The notes below the pieces were generated by a model. It was given only the letters and a program-made list of their open reading frames with translations, searched no databases and was not told the DNA's origin. From Clostridiales bacterium (GTDB lineage: Bacteria; Bacillota; Clostridia; Peptostreptococcales; Anaerovoracaceae), in contig WRFF01000118.1 of NCBI GenBank assembly GCA_009778945.1, positions 1-5,333 of the forward strand: a stretch of 5,333 bases of DNA. Reading direction: 5' to 3'. Made by a program: the position numbers and the translations under genes. This document shows, piece after piece, positions 3,854-5,333 of this stretch (its first letter is position 1; every line of letters begins with the position of its first letter).

Positions 3854-5333
3854 ATGAGCTACGCGGATGTCGTTATCGAGACGCGCAGCGACAATGTGGA
3901 CAATTTCTTCACCTATGAGACCGGGGATATTTCCGGTCTGCGCGTCGGCTCAAAGGTGACCGTGCCGTTCGCGCAGGAACATGCAAAGCGCAGCGGCTAT
4001 ATCTTTGCGCTCTATGAGGAATTGCCCCCGGCGCTTGCGGATAAGCGTATCCGCAGGATCGAGTCGGTTTGCGAGGAGGAATCGCTGACAGCGGAGGCGA
4101 TCGAAGTCTGCCGCTGGATGCGCCGCCGCTGCTATTGCCGGTATATCGACGCCGCGCGCTGTTTTGCGCCTGCGGGGAAGCGCCCGGGCGAGCCAAAAGG
4201 GGGGCCAGGGGGCGAGCCAAAAGGGGACGGCTCCGCTGCCGAAGCGCCGCCTTTGACGCTGGAACAGCGGCGTGCGGCGGACCGGATCGCGGGTGCGATG
4301 AACGCGGGGCAGCCCGAAATCTTTTTGCTGCGCGGGGTGACGGGCAGCGGCAAGACGGAAGTTTATCTTGCGGCGGCGGAACAGGCGCTCGCGCAGGGGC
4401 GCCAGACAATTATGCTCGTGCCGGAGATCAGCCTGACGCACCAGACGGTGGAGCGTTTTGTCGCGCGTTTCGGAGGCGCGCGTGTCGCGGTCCTGCACAG
4501 TGCGTTGACGCAGAACGAACGCTGGCGCGAATGGATGCGTATCCGCAGCGGCGCGGTGGATATTGTGATCGGGGCGCGCTCCGCGGTCTTCGCGCCGTTC
4601 GAAAAGCTCGGGCTCCTGATCCTGGACGAGGAGCACGAGGGCACGTATAAATCCGATATGAGCCCCAAATACGACGCGGTCGAGGTGGCCGTGAAGCGCG
4701 CAAAGGCGGCGGGCGCGGTGGCGGTCCTCGGCAGCGCAACCCCGTCGATTGTCTCATCCTACCGCGCGCGGCAGGGATTGTACAAAGAACTCGCGCTGAC
4801 GAAGCGTTACAATACGGCGCCGCTGCCGGAACTTACGGTGGTCGATATGCGCAAGGAACTCGCGAACGGAAACAAGAGTATCTTCAGCGAGGCGCTGTAC
4901 GCCGCGATGCTCGATGCGTTTGCCGCGAAAAAACAGGTTCTGCTGTTTCTGAACCGCCGCGGCTGGTCGTCTTTCGTTTCCTGCCCGCACTGCGGATATG
5001 TGATGAAATGCGGCCGCTGCAATATTTCTCTGACTTACCATAAAGCCGGGGACCGCGCGGTCTGCCATTTCTGCGGCGAGAGCCACGCGGTGCCGGAGGC
5101 CTGCCCGTCGTGCGGCGCGGAGGGGCTGCGCTATTTCGGCCTCGGCACCGAGCAGGTGGAAGAGCGGACGCGGCAGGCCTTTCCGGACCGCACGGTCGCG
5201 CGCATGGATGTGGACAGCACCCGGGCGAAGGGCAGCGCGAAGAAGATCCTGCGTGATTTTGCCGCCGGGCGGACGGATATCCTCGTCGGCACGCAGATGA
5301 TCGCGAAAGGCCTGGACTTTGAGAACGTCGCGA
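3854..5333 (+). CDS. priA: Primosomal replication restart helicase PriA, 3' end beyond the window
   Basis: PriA is a 3'-5' superfamily 2 DNA helicase that recognises stalled or collapsed forks and reloads the replicative helicase. The frame runs open for 493 codons to the window edge. Residues 1 to about 108 match the 3'-DNA-binding domain (VGSKVTVPFA, KRSGYIFAL). A Gly/Pro-rich linker fills 109-133. Helicase lobe 1 starts near LTLEQ (134), with Walker A GVTGSGKT (161-168), the DEEH box (258-261) and GSATPS (293-298). Eight zinc cysteines follow at 377, 380, 386, 389, 404, 407, 417 and 420, and then motif V, GTQMIAKG (479-486). The winged-helix domain that normally separates the 3'-binding domain from lobe 1 seems absent: Walker A is near residue 161 here against about 225 in E. 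coli. The start is fixed by an in-frame TAA at 3848-3850. No good ribosome site precedes it. An eight-codon frame from the GTG at 3831 ends in TGA overlapping the priA ATG, so translational coupling is possible. Confidence 0.95.
   Translation, partial: MSYADVVIETRSDNVDNFFTYETGDISGLRVGSKVTVPFAQEHAKRSGYIFALYEELPPALADKRIRRIESVCEEESLTAEAIEVCRWMRRRCYCRYIDAARCFAPAGKRPGEPKGGPGGEPKGDGSAAEAPPLTLEQRRAADRIAGAMNAGQPEIFLLRGVTGSGKTEVYLAAAEQALAQGRQTIMLVPEISLTHQTVERFVARFGGARVAVLHSALTQNERWREWMRIRSGAVDIVIGARSAVFAPFEKLGLLILDEEHEGTYKSDMSPKYDAVEVAVKRAKAAGAVAVLGSATPSIVSSYRARQGLYKELALTKRYNTAPLPELTVVDMRKELANGNKSIFSEALYAAMLDAFAAKKQVLLFLNRRGWSSFVSCPHCGYVMKCGRCNISLTYHKAGDRAVCHFCGESHAVPEACPSCGAEGLRYFGLGTEQVEERTRQAFPDRTVARMDVDSTRAKGSAKKILRDFAAGRTDILVGTQMIAKGLDFENVA
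4186..4226. repeat. 17-bp direct repeat within the priA linker
   Basis: GGGCGAGCCAAAAGGGG occurs perfectly at 4186-4202 and again at 4210-4226. The 24-bp period keeps the frame and encodes GEPKGGPGGEPKG. It sits exactly where the PriA winged-helix domain would be expected. The next bases (4225-4240, beginning GGACGGCTCC) resemble 627-642 in the linker of the RACo-like gene, with 13 of 16 positions equal. This suggests repeat-derived linker DNA, though GC-rich chance similarity remains possible. Confidence 0.75.

Noticed and set aside
3950..4636. Minus-strand frame of 228 codons and overlapping + frame 4069-4650 within priA
   Set aside because: The PriA frame is continuous through this region with all its helicase motifs. 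The other frames are arginine/alanine-rich shadows.
1..5333. CRISPR array, tRNA or rRNA gene, transposase gene
   Set aside because: No regularly spaced repeats with unique spacers, no tRNA- or rRNA-like segments, and no transposase motifs were seen.

Overview
The window looks like a chromosomal piece of a GC-rich anaerobic member of the Clostridia (Firmicutes). The reasons are the clostridial-type PriA N-terminus, an AAAGGAG ribosome binding site before trxA, a RACo-like corrinoid activator next to a DUF2284 protein, and QueH, a queuosine enzyme found mainly in anaerobes and thermophiles. No species can be named from the sequence alone. All five protein genes lie on the + strand.

Layout. Positions 1-354 hold no convincing gene. 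This stretch is AT-rich at first and contains a long imperfect inverted repeat (30-137), two diverged copies of a 35-bp repeat 75 bp apart (184-218 and 259-293), a 14-bp palindrome, and an extended -10 promoter whose predicted start of transcription falls on the ATG of the first gene. Next come a RACo-like [2Fe-2S]/ASKHA protein (355-1932), a cysteine-rich DUF2284 protein (2015-2599), thioredoxin (2652-2969, with its own consensus extended -10 promoter), a structured 266-bp intergenic stretch with two overlapping hairpins and a probable terminator, queH (3236-3808), and the first 493 codons of priA (3854 to the window edge).

How the genes may work together. The first two probably form a functional pair. 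RACo-type proteins use ATP and an Fe-S cluster to re-reduce inactivated Co(II) corrinoid proteins, and DUF2284 proteins are predicted metal-binding proteins that I recall occurring near corrinoid methyltransferase genes. No corrinoid protein or methyltransferase lies in the window, so the client is unknown. Thioredoxin, QueH (last step of queuosine synthesis in tRNA) and PriA (replication restart helicase) are housekeeping genes with no obvious link to that pair.

The most unusual points are: a priA in which the winged-helix domain appears to be replaced by a short Gly/Pro linker made of a DNA direct repeat; a 20-bp tandem duplication at the end of trxA that leaves the protein unchanged; a probable leaderless start for the RACo-like gene; and mutually exclusive hairpins between trxA and queH. 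I saw no clear evidence of a wholly new biological system.
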